From: Dyadobacter crusticola DSM 16708
GTDB taxonomy: Bacteria; Bacteroidota; Bacteroidia; Cytophagales; Spirosomataceae
NCBI RefSeq assembly: GCF_000701505.1
Contig: NZ_JNJB01000013.1
Span: forward strand, 166,878 to 230,877
DNA: 64,000 nt
Direction of reading: 5' to 3'
Made by a program: the position numbers and the translations under genes. Below the pieces are notes generated by a model. That model made no database searches. It saw nothing but the letters and a program-made list of their open reading frames with translations, and was not told the origin of the DNA. Numbering within the stretch: position 1 is the first letter of the stretch; the number at the start of each line of letters is the position of its first letter. Positions 18,393 to 27,693 of the stretch are shown piece after piece.

Positions 18393-19556
18393 CTCCTCAT
18401 GCAGCGCCACCGCCGGGTGTATGCTTGCGGCTTGTTTGCTGGGGAACCAGGCGCAGAGGGTTACAATGATATAAATAACTACGATTGCGGCCAAGATCGC
18501 GGTGATATATACTTCATTGTCGAGGTCGAAAACGTGCATGAGCGGGAATTGGACTGCAAACAAGAGGCCAAGAATGAGACTGAAACTGGCGAGTACCCAT
18601 ATTTCGCCCAGAAACTGAACAGCTACTTTTCCCTCGGTCGCGCCCATTGCGCGCCTCAGTCCTATCTCATTTCTTCTTTTACCAATATTGAGGTTTAAAA
18701 TTCCAAAAAGTCCGAGGGCTACATTGGTCAGCAAAAATCCGCTTACGATCAGGAATATAATTACCGGCACGAGCGTCAGATTATGCCTGTTTTTCAGAGA
18801 TTCTGTCAGGTAACTCACCTCTATCCCCCACCCCGGCGCCATCAGGGCAATATCTTTCACAAGCCTCGCTTCGAAATGCGCGTCTGTTCCTGGTTTGGTT
18901 TTGATGAGCACGTTGGAGTTCCAGGCATCGTCTTTTCTGATCAGCTGAAACATAGCCGGGCTGTCGGACATGAATTCACCTTTTGCCTTGAAACGCTCCA
19001 CAACCCCCACTACCTTGAACGAAGACTTGTCGGGCCCGCCTAATACTTTTCCCACACCCACTTCATCCTGAAACAGCTTGTCTTCCAATGCGCGATTGAT
19101 CACCACAGGAACAAACTTGGAAACCAGATCAGCCTCGCGGTACCACCTTCCCCGGACAGTGGGCAGGTCGATGGTTTTAGACAATTCTGCATCGCTGTAA
19201 TAGAAATCGCTGCCGACATTTACCTTTTTATAGCTTACCGAATTGCTCATCTGATTGGCCGAAAACGGTGTGTTACTGCTCATCCTAGACGCAGATTCCA
19301 CTTCCGGGTAGGTCCTGATCCGCTCCAAAATCCGGTTCAGCTTACCTGCAACATTGACCGTATCCTGATTATTCGCCAAATCGACAACCCATACTTTTTC
19401 ATACTCAAAACCAATAGGCTTCATGTAATTACGAACATTGTAGACAATCAGCGAAAGCACGCCGAATAAAACCAGGAACGAAGCCCATATCTCCACGATA
19501 AGCAAAGCATGAGCCCCTTTTTTGTTCCAAATCAATTTGAAAAGATGTGAGAGCAT
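18390..19556 (-). CDS. ABC transporter permease, MacB/FtsX type
   Basis: 388 residues. One N-terminal membrane helix, a large periplasmic MacB-PCD-like domain (about 45-245) and three C-terminal helices with the coupling motif RRNEIGLRRAMGAT define the FtsX family. It would form the mechanotransmission permease with the second permease (19856-21100) and the ATPase (21215-21877), powering efflux through the HlyD/TolC pair. It is the last of the transport genes in transcription order. The two permeases are distinct in sequence, suggesting a heterodimer. Confidence 0.88.
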   Translation of the reverse strand: MLSHLFKLIWNKKGAHALLIVEIWASFLVLFGVLSLIVYNVRNYMKPIGFEYEKVWVVDLANNQDTVNVAGKLNRILERIRTYPEVESASRMSSNTPFSANQMSNSVSYKKVNVGSDFYYSDAELSKTIDLPTVRGRWYREADLVSKFVPVVINRALEDKLFQDEVGVGKVLGGPDKSSFKVVGVVERFKAKGEFMSDSPAMFQLIRKDDAWNSNVLIKTKPGTDAHFEARLVKDIALMAPGWGIEVSYLTESLKNRHNLTLVPVIIFLIVSGFLLTNVALGLFGILNLNIGKRRNEIGLRRAMGATEGKVAVQFLGEIWVLASFSLILGLLFAVQFPLMHVFDLDNEVYITAILAAIVVIYIIVTLCAWFPSKQAASIHPAVALHEE

Positions 19557-19560
19557 ATTT

Positions 19561-19855
19561 AATGTTGAATGATTGAATGAGTGAATAAGTGAATAAAATT
19601 TTTGTCACCCTGAGCGCAGTCGAAGGGATTGTCACCCTGAGCACTCCGGGCCGCCGGGTCGCCGGTGCGATGAATGGTTGAATGACCGTGTCGCCGGTGC
19701 GTTGAATGAGTTTATGAGTTAATGAGTGATTAAAAGAATGTTGTGATGAATGACATTTGGTAATAGGAGGATCGATCTAAAAACTCATAAACTCATCGAC
19801 TTATAAACTCCATTTAATCCTTCCTCCATCCTCCCGTTCCTCCTTCCTCCCCCTA
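19561..19855. repeat. Mosaic repeat region between the two permease genes
   Basis: Contains TGAATGATTGAATGAGTGAA-type units, two copies of TGTCACCCTGAGC (19602-19614 and 19630-19642, the first continuing into GCAGTCGAAGGG), two copies of GTCGCCGGTGCG, then AT-rich TGAGTT units and a pyrimidine-rich tract of CCTCC. CACCCTGAGCGCAGTCGAAGGG-like sequences recur as dispersed elements in many bacterial genomes. No gene is visible. Confidence 0.65.
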
Positions 19856-21100
19856 TCACCCCTTCAAAGCCTCCACAATCCTCAGCTTTGACATTCTGAA
19901 TGCGGGGAGAACTCCGGAGAGTAGACCGAAGACTAGGCAGACTGCAATGCTGATTACAAAGACGGGCAGGTTGATCGTCAGGTCGGCGTAGGCTATCCAG
20001 CCGCTGGCATTGATCATTTTGATTATTGCAAAAGACAGGATTAATGCGAATGTGCCGCCGATGAATGTGATAAAGACGTTTTCAATGATAAACTGCCAGA
20101 GCAATGCTTTGGACGGTGCGCCGAAAGCTTTTCTGACACCAATCTCGGAAGCTCTTTCGAGTATCCTGCTCACGTTGACATTCACCAGGTTGATAGCAGG
20201 CAAACCCATGAACATGACAAGAACCAGCGTCACGACTGCGTAAAAGAGCAGCTTCTGTGAATCGGATCTTGCCAATGTATTGAGAAAATGGTCAAAGTAC
20301 TTGTCAGCTTTTACGATCAGCACGGTAAACTTCTGCCCGTCCTGGATCTCTGCAAATGGAATACGCGAGATATTGCTGTCAAATTCTGATTGAATGGCAG
20401 GCAGGTCGGCCCGGTCTTTCGCGAGTACGATTGCGATGAATCGCCCGCGCATTCCCTTGTTTTCATAGTTGCTTTTGGGCGCAGTATAGGGGAAGTAAAT
20501 ATCCGAATAAGTGTAAACCCGCGTTGGAGGCCCGCCTCTTACCACGCCGATCACTTTATAGACTATGTTTTCAATTTCAATATTACGCCCAACCACAGAT
20601 CCTGAACCCTGCTCAAAATACTGGTCGCGCAATGCGTCTGTAATCACGGCAACACGGTCCCCATTTGCAATATTGGTCTCGTTATAAGGCTTGCCTTCCA
20701 GAAACTCAAAACCAGTTACATACCAGAAATCAGCGTCGGTGTATTTGGTGTTCAGCTTGATCCGCTTCCCATTCACATAAGTGTTGGAAAAGCTGAAATT
20801 GGAAAAGATACTGACCCGCTCCGCTGATTTCAGGGACTTCGCATGTTTAACCAAAAAACCAAAACTAGCCGGTCCTGACGACATGGTGTTCATCGTGGAA
20901 TCCGTTTGCATGACAGTCCCGATATAAAGCGACCTGTCGCGCCGCACCTCGGGATAATGCGTTCCCAATACATGATCCAAAAAGGAGGTCAGTACCATGA
21001 GCACAGTCAATGTAAGACTTATGCCGAACAGCGTGATAAAAGTATAGAAAGGATGCCGCAGCAGAACCTTCCAGGCGATTTTGATATAGTTAGCTAACAT
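19856..21100 (-). CDS. ABC transporter permease, MacB/FtsX type
   Basis: 414 residues with the FtsX layout: N-terminal helix (FYTFITLFGISLTLTVLMVL), a periplasmic domain to about residue 285, then three helices with RASEIGVRKAFGAPSKAL between the first and second. It begins MLANYIKIAWKVLLRHPFYT, as usual for family members. Partner of the permease at 18390 and the ATPase at 21215 in a tripartite-plus efflux system. Exported substrate unknown; MacB-type systems export peptides, siderophores or lipoprotein-like molecules. Confidence 0.88.
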   Translation of the reverse strand: MLANYIKIAWKVLLRHPFYTFITLFGISLTLTVLMVLTSFLDHVLGTHYPEVRRDRSLYIGTVMQTDSTMNTMSSGPASFGFLVKHAKSLKSAERVSIFSNFSFSNTYVNGKRIKLNTKYTDADFWYVTGFEFLEGKPYNETNIANGDRVAVITDALRDQYFEQGSGSVVGRNIEIENIVYKVIGVVRGGPPTRVYTYSDIYFPYTAPKSNYENKGMRGRFIAIVLAKDRADLPAIQSEFDSNISRIPFAEIQDGQKFTVLIVKADKYFDHFLNTLARSDSQKLLFYAVVTLVLVMFMGLPAINLVNVNVSRILERASEIGVRKAFGAPSKALLWQFIIENVFITFIGGTFALILSFAIIKMINASGWIAYADLTINLPVFVISIAVCLVFGLLSGVLPAFRMSKLRIVEALKG

Positions 21101-21127
21101 TGTGCTTTGTTGTTAAATCTTACATTT

Positions 21128-21222
21128 TTGGGAGGAAAAGGAGGATGGAGGATGGAAGATGGGCTTTTGTCCTTTTCTCTTCGTCCCTTTCCTCCTTTCT
21201 CCCCTTCCTCCATTCTATCCAA
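21128..21222. repeat. Purine/pyrimidine fold-back repeat between permease and ATPase genes
   Basis: A GGAGGAAAAGGAGGATGGAG-type purine arm (21130-21158) faces a pyrimidine arm rich in CCTCC (21185-21215). The two can pair imperfectly into a long hairpin. The same arrangement recurs at 21913-22037. Confidence 0.55.
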
Positions 21223-21877
21223 CTTGCGTTCCGTCGAAAAGGCGGATTAGGCGGTGGGTCTTTTTGGCCATGGCGTCGTCGTGGGTTACCATGACGATGG
21301 TTGCGCCGTCGTTGTTCAGCTTTTGAAGGATACTCAGGATCTCATTGCCCATTACACTGTCCAGGTTTCCCGTTGGTTCATCGGCGAGGATGATTTCAGG
21401 TTTACCCACAATTGCTCTTGCAATCGCGACGCGCTGCTTTTGTCCACCGGAAAGCTGTTTAGGAAAATGCTTCATCCTGTTACTTAATCCTACTTTTTCA
21501 AGTGCTTCCTGCGCCAGTTCCCTGCGCTCTTTGCCAGAGCTGTTCCTGTAAAGCAGCGGAATTTCCACGTTATCTATCACCGAGAGGTCATTGATCAGGT
21601 GAAAGCTCTGGAAAATGAAACCTAACTTCTGATTGCGAAGCTGGGCCAGGTTTTTGTCAGAATACTGCTCGACGCGGCTGCCGTCAATTTCAATGTGCCC
21701 CTTGGAAGGCTCATCGAGCAAGCCCATTATATTCAGCAGCGTACTTTTCCCACAACCGGAAGGCCCCATGATAGACACAAACTCGCCTTTTTTGACATGA
21801 ATATTAATGTTATTCAAAGCAAGTGTCTCAATGGAACTGGTCCGGTAAACTTTTTCAACATTTTGAAGATTAATCAT
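21215..21877 (-). CDS. ABC transporter ATP-binding protein (LolD/MacB type)
   Basis: 220 residues. Walker [11 protein letters not shown]-loop region FIFQSFHLI, signature LSGGQKQR, Walker [14 protein letters not shown] and the switch His in VMVTHDD are all intact. The start [24 protein letters not shown] is typical for LolD/MacB/YknY ATPases that work with FtsX-type permeases. It energises the efflux complex encoded by its neighbours from the cytoplasmic side. Confidence 0.94.
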   Translation of the reverse strand: MINLQNVEKVYRTSSIETLALNNINIHVKKGEFVSIMGPSGCGKSTLLNIMGLLDEPSKGHIEIDGSRVEQYSDKNLAQLRNQKLGFIFQSFHLINDLSVIDNVEIPLLYRNSSGKERRELAQEALEKVGLSNRMKHFPKQLSGGQKQRVAIARAIVGKPEIILADEPTGNLDSVMGNEILSILQKLNNDGATIVMVTHDDAMAKKTHRLIRLFDGTQVG

Positions 21878-21912
21878 GGCGGTTTTTTTTAATGATTGAA
21901 TGATTGAATTTT

Positions 21913-22037
21913 TTTGGAGGAAAGGGAGGATGGAGGAAGGGAGGAAAGGTATTAATATTGATTTTGAAATAGGTCAGGTTTCCAACGGTAAACATTCATA
22001 TTCCCCTTCGTCCCCTTCCTCCTTCTTCCCTTTCCTC
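21913..22037. repeat. Second purine/pyrimidine fold-back repeat, between ATPase and TolC genes
   Basis: A purine arm of GGAGGAAAGGGAGGATGGAG type (21915-21948) and a pyrimidine arm (22000-22037) of CCTCC/CTTCC units can pair imperfectly. It closely resembles the element at 21128-21222. No coding frame. Confidence 0.55.
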
Positions 22038-23492
22038 CTAATACCCTATTTTCCCCTTTTTCTCAAAATCGTATAATGTTAACAATCTCAAACTATAATA
22101 GGACTGCCAGTAGTCTCTTAGTGCCAGCACGTAATCTCTTCGGGCGATGTCTTTTTCCTGTGTGGCTATGCCGAGATCGGTTACGCTCAGGTCGCTGAGG
22201 ATGAATCTTTCTTTGGCGATCTGGTACCTTTCGGCGGCGATATCGTCGGCGAGGCGGGTGAGTTTAACCTGCTTTTGAAGCATTTGTAAAAGGGTTACCT
22301 GCGTGAATATTTCCTGTTCAAAGGTCAATTTTTCCTGCTCTACCGATTGTCGGGCAAATTCCTGGTTTGCGCGTGCTACTTCCGTCCTGGCTTTGTTGCG
22401 GCCCCACGTCATGATCGGCAATACCAGCTGCAATTCGACGAACTCACGATCCTGCGGACTGATATATACATCACCCGGCGCCCTGCCCTGGTTCGATAAT
22501 CCGAAAGTGGCGACCAGCGACGCATTCAGGCCATTATCCTTGCGGGCAGACTGCACGTCCCGCTCCGCTTCCAGAAGCTTCCTCCTGAACCCGATTGCTG
22601 CTGATCGGTTTGCAAAAGCTTCGTCGAGCGCAACCTGGGTATCTACTTCAAACTCCTTTGTTTCCAGCGGGATCCCCAATGCAATCGCACGTTCGTCCCG
22701 CAAGCCCATAAACAATTTCAATTTAAGTGAGGCAACAGCCGCGGCCTGCTGGGCAGACGCCAGGTCTTTTTGCGCTGTGAGCAAACCCATTTGAAGTTGC
22801 AGAAGATCATTTTGCGAGATTTTACCCAGTTCCAGTTTATGCTGCGCGATTTTGTACAAAGTATCATTGTTACTCCTGTTCTTCTCGGCAATCTGCAAAT
22901 TGACCTGCGCGACCAGCAGCTCGAAATAGTAGCCCGTAGCATCCAGCGCAATCTGCTCCATGGATTGTACAAACTGCTGGTTGCCTTCCTGGTATTTGAG
23001 CGGCTGGATCTTCCTGTCCCATTTCAATGGGTTGAATCTAAAAAGCGGCTGGTCAATGCCTATCTCAAAAGGTACCCCATTATACCGGGTTGTGTTTCTT
23101 GCAAAATCATCAAATCGCTGCATTTGCTGCTGCACGTAAACCTTGCCGCCGGTGAGCGCGATACTTTGGCTGAGTGACAATCCCAGCAATGCATTGTTGT
23201 TGGAAACGGGCTGAAACAGGATCGTACCATCGGGCTGCACTACTTCTATATAACTTCTTGTAAATCCCGGGATCGTGCCACTCAGACTAAGCTGCGGCTT
23301 ATAATCTGCGAGAAAAGAACGGTACTGCCAGTAATTCGTTTTCTTCTGGGTAGCAGCCTGCTTGGAAGCAATCGAGTTCTCGCGTGCAATATCCACCACC
23401 TCGGGGAGCGTCAGCTGTTGAACTTGTCCGTAAGCGGAGAAAGTCAGAAGCGTAAATATGAATAGGAAGAAGTTTTTCATCGCCGCGCTCAT
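22038..23492 (-). CDS. TolC family outer membrane efflux protein
   Basis: 484 residues from ATG 23492, or 480 from ATG 23480 (MKNFFLFIFTLLTFSAYG, a clear signal peptide). The upstream start overlaps the HlyD stop as ATGA, and either is possible. The body holds two OEP repeats of long amphipathic helices (for example LPEVVDIARENSIASKQAA and the LYKIAQHKLELGKISQNDL region). It forms the outer membrane channel of the efflux system with the HlyD adaptor and FtsX permeases. Bacteroidota versions often export surface or antimicrobial compounds. Confidence 0.88.
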   Translation of the reverse strand: MSAAMKNFFLFIFTLLTFSAYGQVQQLTLPEVVDIARENSIASKQAATQKKTNYWQYRSFLADYKPQLSLSGTIPGFTRSYIEVVQPDGTILFQPVSNNNALLGLSLSQSIALTGGKVYVQQQMQRFDDFARNTTRYNGVPFEIGIDQPLFRFNPLKWDRKIQPLKYQEGNQQFVQSMEQIALDATGYYFELLVAQVNLQIAEKNRSNNDTLYKIAQHKLELGKISQNDLLQLQMGLLTAQKDLASAQQAAAVASLKLKLFMGLRDERAIALGIPLETKEFEVDTQVALDEAFANRSAAIGFRRKLLEAERDVQSARKDNGLNASLVATFGLSNQGRAPGDVYISPQDREFVELQLVLPIMTWGRNKARTEVARANQEFARQSVEQEKLTFEQEIFTQVTLLQMLQKQVKLTRLADDIAAERYQIAKERFILSDLSVTDLGIATQEKDIARRDYVLALRDYWQSYYSLRLLTLYDFEKKGKIGY

Positions 23493-24733
23493 TGAATGGT
23501 AATTTCTTCCAGATGTTCATACGCATTCAGGTCGCTGAGGATCACCTTTTCTCCCACTTTCAAACCGCTTTTAATTTCTACAAAATCGAAATTCGATAAC
23601 CCCAGCTCAACAGCCCTGCGATACGCTACGCCATTTTGCAGGACAAATACATGCTGCTTTCTCTTCCCGGTAAATGCCGGCCCATTGGCTACGCGCAAGG
23701 TTTTGCTGCTCTTGTTGGTCACCACGTATACCTCTACTTTCATGTTGGGCCTGAGCGATTCATTTCTCGCATTTTCCAGTTGAATGGTAAATCCGATCAC
23801 CCCGTCTTTCACGGAAGGCTTCACCTGGGCGATCATGCCGCGCAGTTCAGCTTCATTCACCTTGATAATGACGGGCAAACCTGTCTTAACCTGATCTGCA
23901 TATACGTCGGAGCAGCTGCCTTCTACCCGGAAACTTCCCAAGTCAGCCACCTTGGCGAGCATTTCGCCTTCATTCACCGAGGAACCTATATTTTCATTGA
24001 CCCAGGTAAGTACCCCTTTTCGATCGGCGACGATGTCGGCCATTTTCAGCTTATGCTGTAATTCTTTCAGGTTTTTACCTTCGATCTGCGCGCCAAGTTC
24101 GGTTTCTTTCAGGCTGGCGCCCATTGATTCGCGGTTGTAGCGCAGGTCGTTTTCCAACAGGCTTTTTTCAAGTTCCGCTATTTTCAATGCATTTTCTGCA
24201 CGGGTAATGTCTTCAAAAGTACCGCCACCTACTTTTTGCAGGCGCTTTGCATCTTCAAAATCGGCGCGTAGTTTGTTAATGTTCAAAGACTTGATCCGGT
24301 CATTGATCTCTGCGTCGAACAAATCCTTATTCAACTTCATTTTAAGCTGATCGATCCCATTCCGCTTCAATTCTAGCTGGTCCTGGTAACGTTCAAACTC
24401 GATCTCTGTCAGCGACTTGTCAAGCTCCACCAGCGCCTGGCCAGGCTGAACCTGCGTACCTGGCGTGATCAAAATGCGCTTGATGCTCGCCCGGATTGGG
24501 CTGGTGAAAATTTGCTCGTAAGCAGGAATGATCTCTCCGCTTGCGGTTAATGTATTTTCAACATCTCCGGTTTCAACCACAGCAGTTCTGATCCGCGCGC
24601 TTTCCAACGTGCTGGAAAGCGATCTTCTAAAAAAGTAAATCACAAACCCGAGCGCGACGGCGGCTGCTACAATCAGCAGCAAGCGTCGATGTCGCGAGTT
24701 TTTCAGATAGTGGGGGGCGATTTCCCGGTCCAT
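23489..24733 (-). CDS. HlyD/RND-type periplasmic adaptor
   Basis: 414 residues. One N-terminal membrane anchor (LLLIVAAAVALGFVIYFF), a split lipoyl/barrel-sandwich domain with ASGEIIPAYEQIF and VQPGQALVELDKS, a long coiled-coil hairpin (about 120-225, rich in Lys/Glu/Leu), then beta-barrel and membrane-proximal domains. It bridges the inner-membrane permeases and the TolC channel. It is the first gene of the minus-strand efflux operon 24733 to 18390. An inverted repeat and a weak sigma-54-like site lie just upstream. Confidence 0.9.
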   Translation of the reverse strand: MDREIAPHYLKNSRHRRLLLIVAAAVALGFVIYFFRRSLSSTLESARIRTAVVETGDVENTLTASGEIIPAYEQIFTSPIRASIKRILITPGTQVQPGQALVELDKSLTEIEFERYQDQLELKRNGIDQLKMKLNKDLFDAEINDRIKSLNINKLRADFEDAKRLQKVGGGTFEDITRAENALKIAELEKSLLENDLRYNRESMGASLKETELGAQIEGKNLKELQHKLKMADIVADRKGVLTWVNENIGSSVNEGEMLAKVADLGSFRVEGSCSDVYADQVKTGLPVIIKVNEAELRGMIAQVKPSVKDGVIGFTIQLENARNESLRPNMKVEVYVVTNKSSKTLRVANGPAFTGKRKQHVFVLQNGVAYRRAVELGLSNFDFVEIKSGLKVGEKVILSDLNAYEHLEEITIQ

Positions 24734-24747
24734 TGGAGGCTTTCGTT

Positions 24748-24800
24748 TTAAGTAAGGTTCATGGCTAATAGTACCTTACTTAATCCGAATATCATGCCAA
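24748..24800 (-). promoter_or_regulatory. Candidate sigma-54 promoter and inverted repeat upstream of the efflux operon
   Basis: On the minus strand TTGGCAT (24800-24794) matches the -24 box, but at the correct distance the -12 box reads TCGG rather than TTGC. The perfect 11-base inverted repeat TTAAGTAAGGT (24748-24758) / complement (24773-24783), with a 14-base loop, lies around the expected start of transcription. The promoter match is weak; the palindrome is certain. Confidence 0.3.
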
Positions 24801-24848
24801 TTGATAAATCACTTACTAACAAGACTTTACCTCATTTTGCAAATGCAA

Positions 24849-24873
24849 AAAACCGTGCGGATCCGCACGGTTT
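24849..24873 (-). terminator. Intrinsic terminator after the asnB-labelled gene
   Basis: Perfect palindrome 24850-24873 with AACCGTGCGG as its half-site, followed on the minus strand by a T-run. It ends transcription from the 26187-24901 gene before the efflux operon. Confidence 0.8.
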
Positions 24874-24900
24874 GTGTGTTATAGAACAGGAAAATGGCTG

Positions 24901-26187
24901 CTAGGTTTTGAGCTTCTTCTTTTTTGCAGCCGGGAATAAGATGTTGTTCAAAATAAGCCGGTACCCTGCCGAATTCGGGTGCAGGTTCAGATCAGTTGGC
25001 TCCTCTCCCACCCGATGCTGGTAGTCTTCAGGATCGTGGCCGCCGTAGAATGTAAAAAAGCCTTTCCCATGCGTGCTGTGAATGTATCTGGCTTCTTTCG
25101 CTGACTTATTTTCCGCCAGGATGATCACTTCCGGTTTGATCAGCCTGTTTTTAAATGCAGTTGTTTGCCCCAAAAATCCTTTGATAATTGTCTTGTGATT
25201 TTGCGTCAGCATGCTGGGTACGGGATCCCATTTGGCAGAAAACTGAAAGAGCGAGAAGAAATCGTTTGACTCGTTCAATCCACGCTCGTCGGGCTGGTTA
25301 TCAATGTCCGAGAATTCGATTTCGTAAGGGTACGGAATGGTTTTAAAATCCCGGAATGCGAACGTGTTATCGTAGTTCAGCTTGCTGTTTGCTGTCGGAT
25401 CTGCCGGGGTACCATCATACATCGCATCCACGATATCAATCCCGTCAGCGGCGAGGGTAATGTCAAATGTATCCGTCGCATTGCACATCGCAAACATATA
25501 TCCTCCTCCCGCCACAAACTCGGCGATCCGCTTGGCTACTGCCAGCTTCATTTGCGGCACATTGGCAAACTGGAATTTGTTTGCAGTTTCCTCAGCTTCT
25601 TTCTTTTGCTCGCGGTACCAGGGAAAATCCTTGTATTGATAAAACTTTCCGAATTGCCCCGTAAAATCTTCGTGGTGCAAATGCAGCCAGTCGTATTCCG
25701 GCAGTTTGGTGCTCAGTACCTCTTCGTCGTAAATCACATCGTAAGGTATCTCAGCATAAGTCAGCACCAGCGTCACCGCATCGTCCCAGGGCAATTTAGA
25801 TTTGGGGGAATAAACCGCAATTTTCGGCGCTTTTTGCAGTTTTACTGCATCCATGTTCACGTCCGCAGCGCTGATCTGTGAGAGTATCTGCCCTGCTTGC
25901 CCTTCTGATATCACCTCAAAACTAACGCCCCGCACCGTCATTTCGGAAGCGAGCTGCTGGCTGTGCGCCACCATAAAGCTGCCCCCGCGGTAGTTGAGCA
26001 GCCAGTCCATTTCCATTTCAAAATTTTTCAATATCCAGAAAGATATTCCATAAGCCTTCAAATGGTTCTTCTGGCTTTCGTCCATTGGGATTAAAATCCT
26101 GTTGGACATCCCTTTGAATGAGACTGCCAAAAAAATGATAAGCGGGACAATCAGGCGTATCACTGGTTTGATTCTTTCCGGTTTCAT
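24901..26187 (-). CDS. Exported protein of the Bacteroidota 'asparagine synthetase B'-labelled family
   Basis: 428 residues with an N-terminal signal or anchor (LIVPLIIFLAVSFKGM), then ILIPMDESQKNHLKAYGISFWIL and WLLNYRGGSF. I recall this opening from Bacteroidota proteins often labelled asparagine synthetase B. Neither the N-terminal Cys glutaminase nor the ATP-pyrophosphatase of true AsnB is visible. Instead the order of WLHLHHEDFTGQF, AGGGYMFAMCNATD (a possible nucleophile elbow with Cys) and GGHDPED...HPNSAGYRLILNN suggests a class I glutamine amidotransferase or ThuA-like fold. It acts outside the cytoplasm. I cannot name a reaction. Lone gene with its own terminator. Confidence 0.6.
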   Translation of the reverse strand: MKPERIKPVIRLIVPLIIFLAVSFKGMSNRILIPMDESQKNHLKAYGISFWILKNFEMEMDWLLNYRGGSFMVAHSQQLASEMTVRGVSFEVISEGQAGQILSQISAADVNMDAVKLQKAPKIAVYSPKSKLPWDDAVTLVLTYAEIPYDVIYDEEVLSTKLPEYDWLHLHHEDFTGQFGKFYQYKDFPWYREQKKEAEETANKFQFANVPQMKLAVAKRIAEFVAGGGYMFAMCNATDTFDITLAADGIDIVDAMYDGTPADPTANSKLNYDNTFAFRDFKTIPYPYEIEFSDIDNQPDERGLNESNDFFSLFQFSAKWDPVPSMLTQNHKTIIKGFLGQTTAFKNRLIKPEVIILAENKSAKEARYIHSTHGKGFFTFYGGHDPEDYQHRVGEEPTDLNLHPNSAGYRLILNNILFPAAKKKKLKT

Positions 26188-26334
26188 GCGCAGTTTTACA
26201 TATTGTAATGATTAAATATAGAAATAAAATCAACTCGTCAGAAACATAGACCGTCTGAAACGTTGATTGCTATTTCGGGACTCCGGTCTTTTTAACGACG
26301 AACAATACATTCTGGTGCATTCGCTATCCTACTT

Positions 26335-27579
26335 ATGAATATCCGAGAAAATGTTGACGAAGGCCTCCGGTCTATTCAAAGTAACCTGCTGAGAACAGTA
26401 TTGACCGCGCTGATCATTGCAATCGGCATTACTTCACTCGTGGGTATACTAACAGCCATTGAGGGAATTCAAAGTTCCGTAAACAGCAGCTTTGCGGATC
26501 TCGGCGCCAACACATTCACAATTCGAAACCGCTATGATGACGGGTTTTTCAGTCGTGGCAGGCGGAGCAAGCAATATCCAGCGATTAATTATCGCCAGGC
26601 AGTCGCATTTGCGCAGAAGTTTAAAGATTCATACGACGCCCGGGTTTCACTTTCCTCGGATATCGCAGGCGCAGTTCAGGTTAATTACCAGTCAAAAAAG
26701 ACTAATCCAAACAGCAGTGTAGTTGGAACAGACGATCAGTATATCGGGATCAAAGGTTATAAGATCGATCAGGGCCGGAATATTGACCGCAACGACATGG
26801 AGAAGTCGCTGAATGTGGCTGTGCTCGGGCAGGAAATAGCACGCAAGCTTTTCGTGCGCGCCGATCCGATCAACAAGGAAATCACATTTATGGGCAGCCG
26901 GTACAAGGTGATCGGTGTTTTGCAAAAGAAAGGATCGCTGGGCGGAGACAATGACTCGGACCGCATCATTCTTATTCCATTGGAAAACGCACGCGGGCTG
27001 GCCGCAAACCGGACACTTGCTTACAGCACGACAGCCTCTGCCCCCAATATCGCCGACGGCGATTTTATTGTGGAAGAAGCCCGCGGCATCATGCGCACGA
27101 TCCGCCACGACCCGCTTGGCAAGGAGGATTCCTTTGAAATTGATCGCGCCGATGCGATTGCAAAGGATTTCGAAGAAGTCTCGGGTTACCTTCGCCTGGG
27201 CGGTTTCGGAATTGGCATTATTACGCTACTTGGCGCGTCCATTGCCTTGATGAATATTATGCTCGTTTCGGTAACCGAACGGACCCGCGAAATAGGAATC
27301 CGTAAATCACTGGGCGCTACGCCGCGGGTAATCCGCTTTCAGTTTTTGATTGAGGCAATTGTGGTGTGCATTCTAGGTGGGATCGGCGGATTGTTCCTGG
27401 GAATTATCATTGGAAATGTGATCTCCACCTCCATCAGCAGCGACAGCTCGTTCGTTGTACCGTGGCTTTGGATGGCAATGGGAATCGCAGTTTGTGTGTT
27501 TGTAGGTGTGATTTCCGGCATCTACCCGGCTATCAAAGCATCGCGCCTCGATCCGATCGAAGCATTGCGCTATGAATAA
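26335..27579 (+). CDS. ABC transporter permease, MacB/FtsX type (lone)
   Basis: 414 residues with N-terminal helix (VLTALIIAIGITSLVGILTA), a periplasmic MacB-like domain to about 280, three C-terminal helices and the coupling motif TREIGIRKSLGATPR. Unlike the permeases at 18.4-21.1 kb it has no ATPase or adaptor gene next to it. It must use an ATPase encoded elsewhere. MNIRENVDEGLRSIQSNLLRT is the usual family start. Transcribed alone, upstream of tRNA-Leu. Confidence 0.87.
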   Translation: MNIRENVDEGLRSIQSNLLRTVLTALIIAIGITSLVGILTAIEGIQSSVNSSFADLGANTFTIRNRYDDGFFSRGRRSKQYPAINYRQAVAFAQKFKDSYDARVSLSSDIAGAVQVNYQSKKTNPNSSVVGTDDQYIGIKGYKIDQGRNIDRNDMEKSLNVAVLGQEIARKLFVRADPINKEITFMGSRYKVIGVLQKKGSLGGDNDSDRIILIPLENARGLAANRTLAYSTTASAPNIADGDFIVEEARGIMRTIRHDPLGKEDSFEIDRADAIAKDFEEVSGYLRLGGFGIGIITLLGASIALMNIMLVSVTERTREIGIRKSLGATPRVIRFQFLIEAIVVCILGGIGGLFLGIIIGNVISTSISSDSSFVVPWLWMAMGIAVCVFVGVISGIYPAIKASRLDPIEALRYE

Positions 27580-27641
27580 AGAAGTTAGCAGCCTACCGGC
27601 ATTTAAAGTCTGATTTGATACTAAATTTTTCTCCCTGAAAC

Positions 27642-27671
27642 TTGCTTAATCTGTTTTTCTGTCTACTTTTG
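27642..27671 (+). promoter_or_regulatory. Promoter of tRNA-Leu
   Basis: TTG (27642-27644), a 19-base spacer and TACTTTTG (27664-27671) match the Bacteroidota consensus. The predicted start lies about 16 bases before the mature tRNA 5' end. Confidence 0.6.
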
Positions 27672-27693
27672 CACTCCCAACAAGTAAGAGAAT

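Noticed and set aside
18297..22037. CRISPR-like repetition in the efflux operon spacers
   Set aside because: Units vary in length and orientation, spacing is irregular and no cas genes are present.
24850..24880. Sigma-54 site overlapping the terminator palindrome
   Set aside because: Spacing between the CAC and TTGC halves is one base too long, and the sequence is explained by the terminator.
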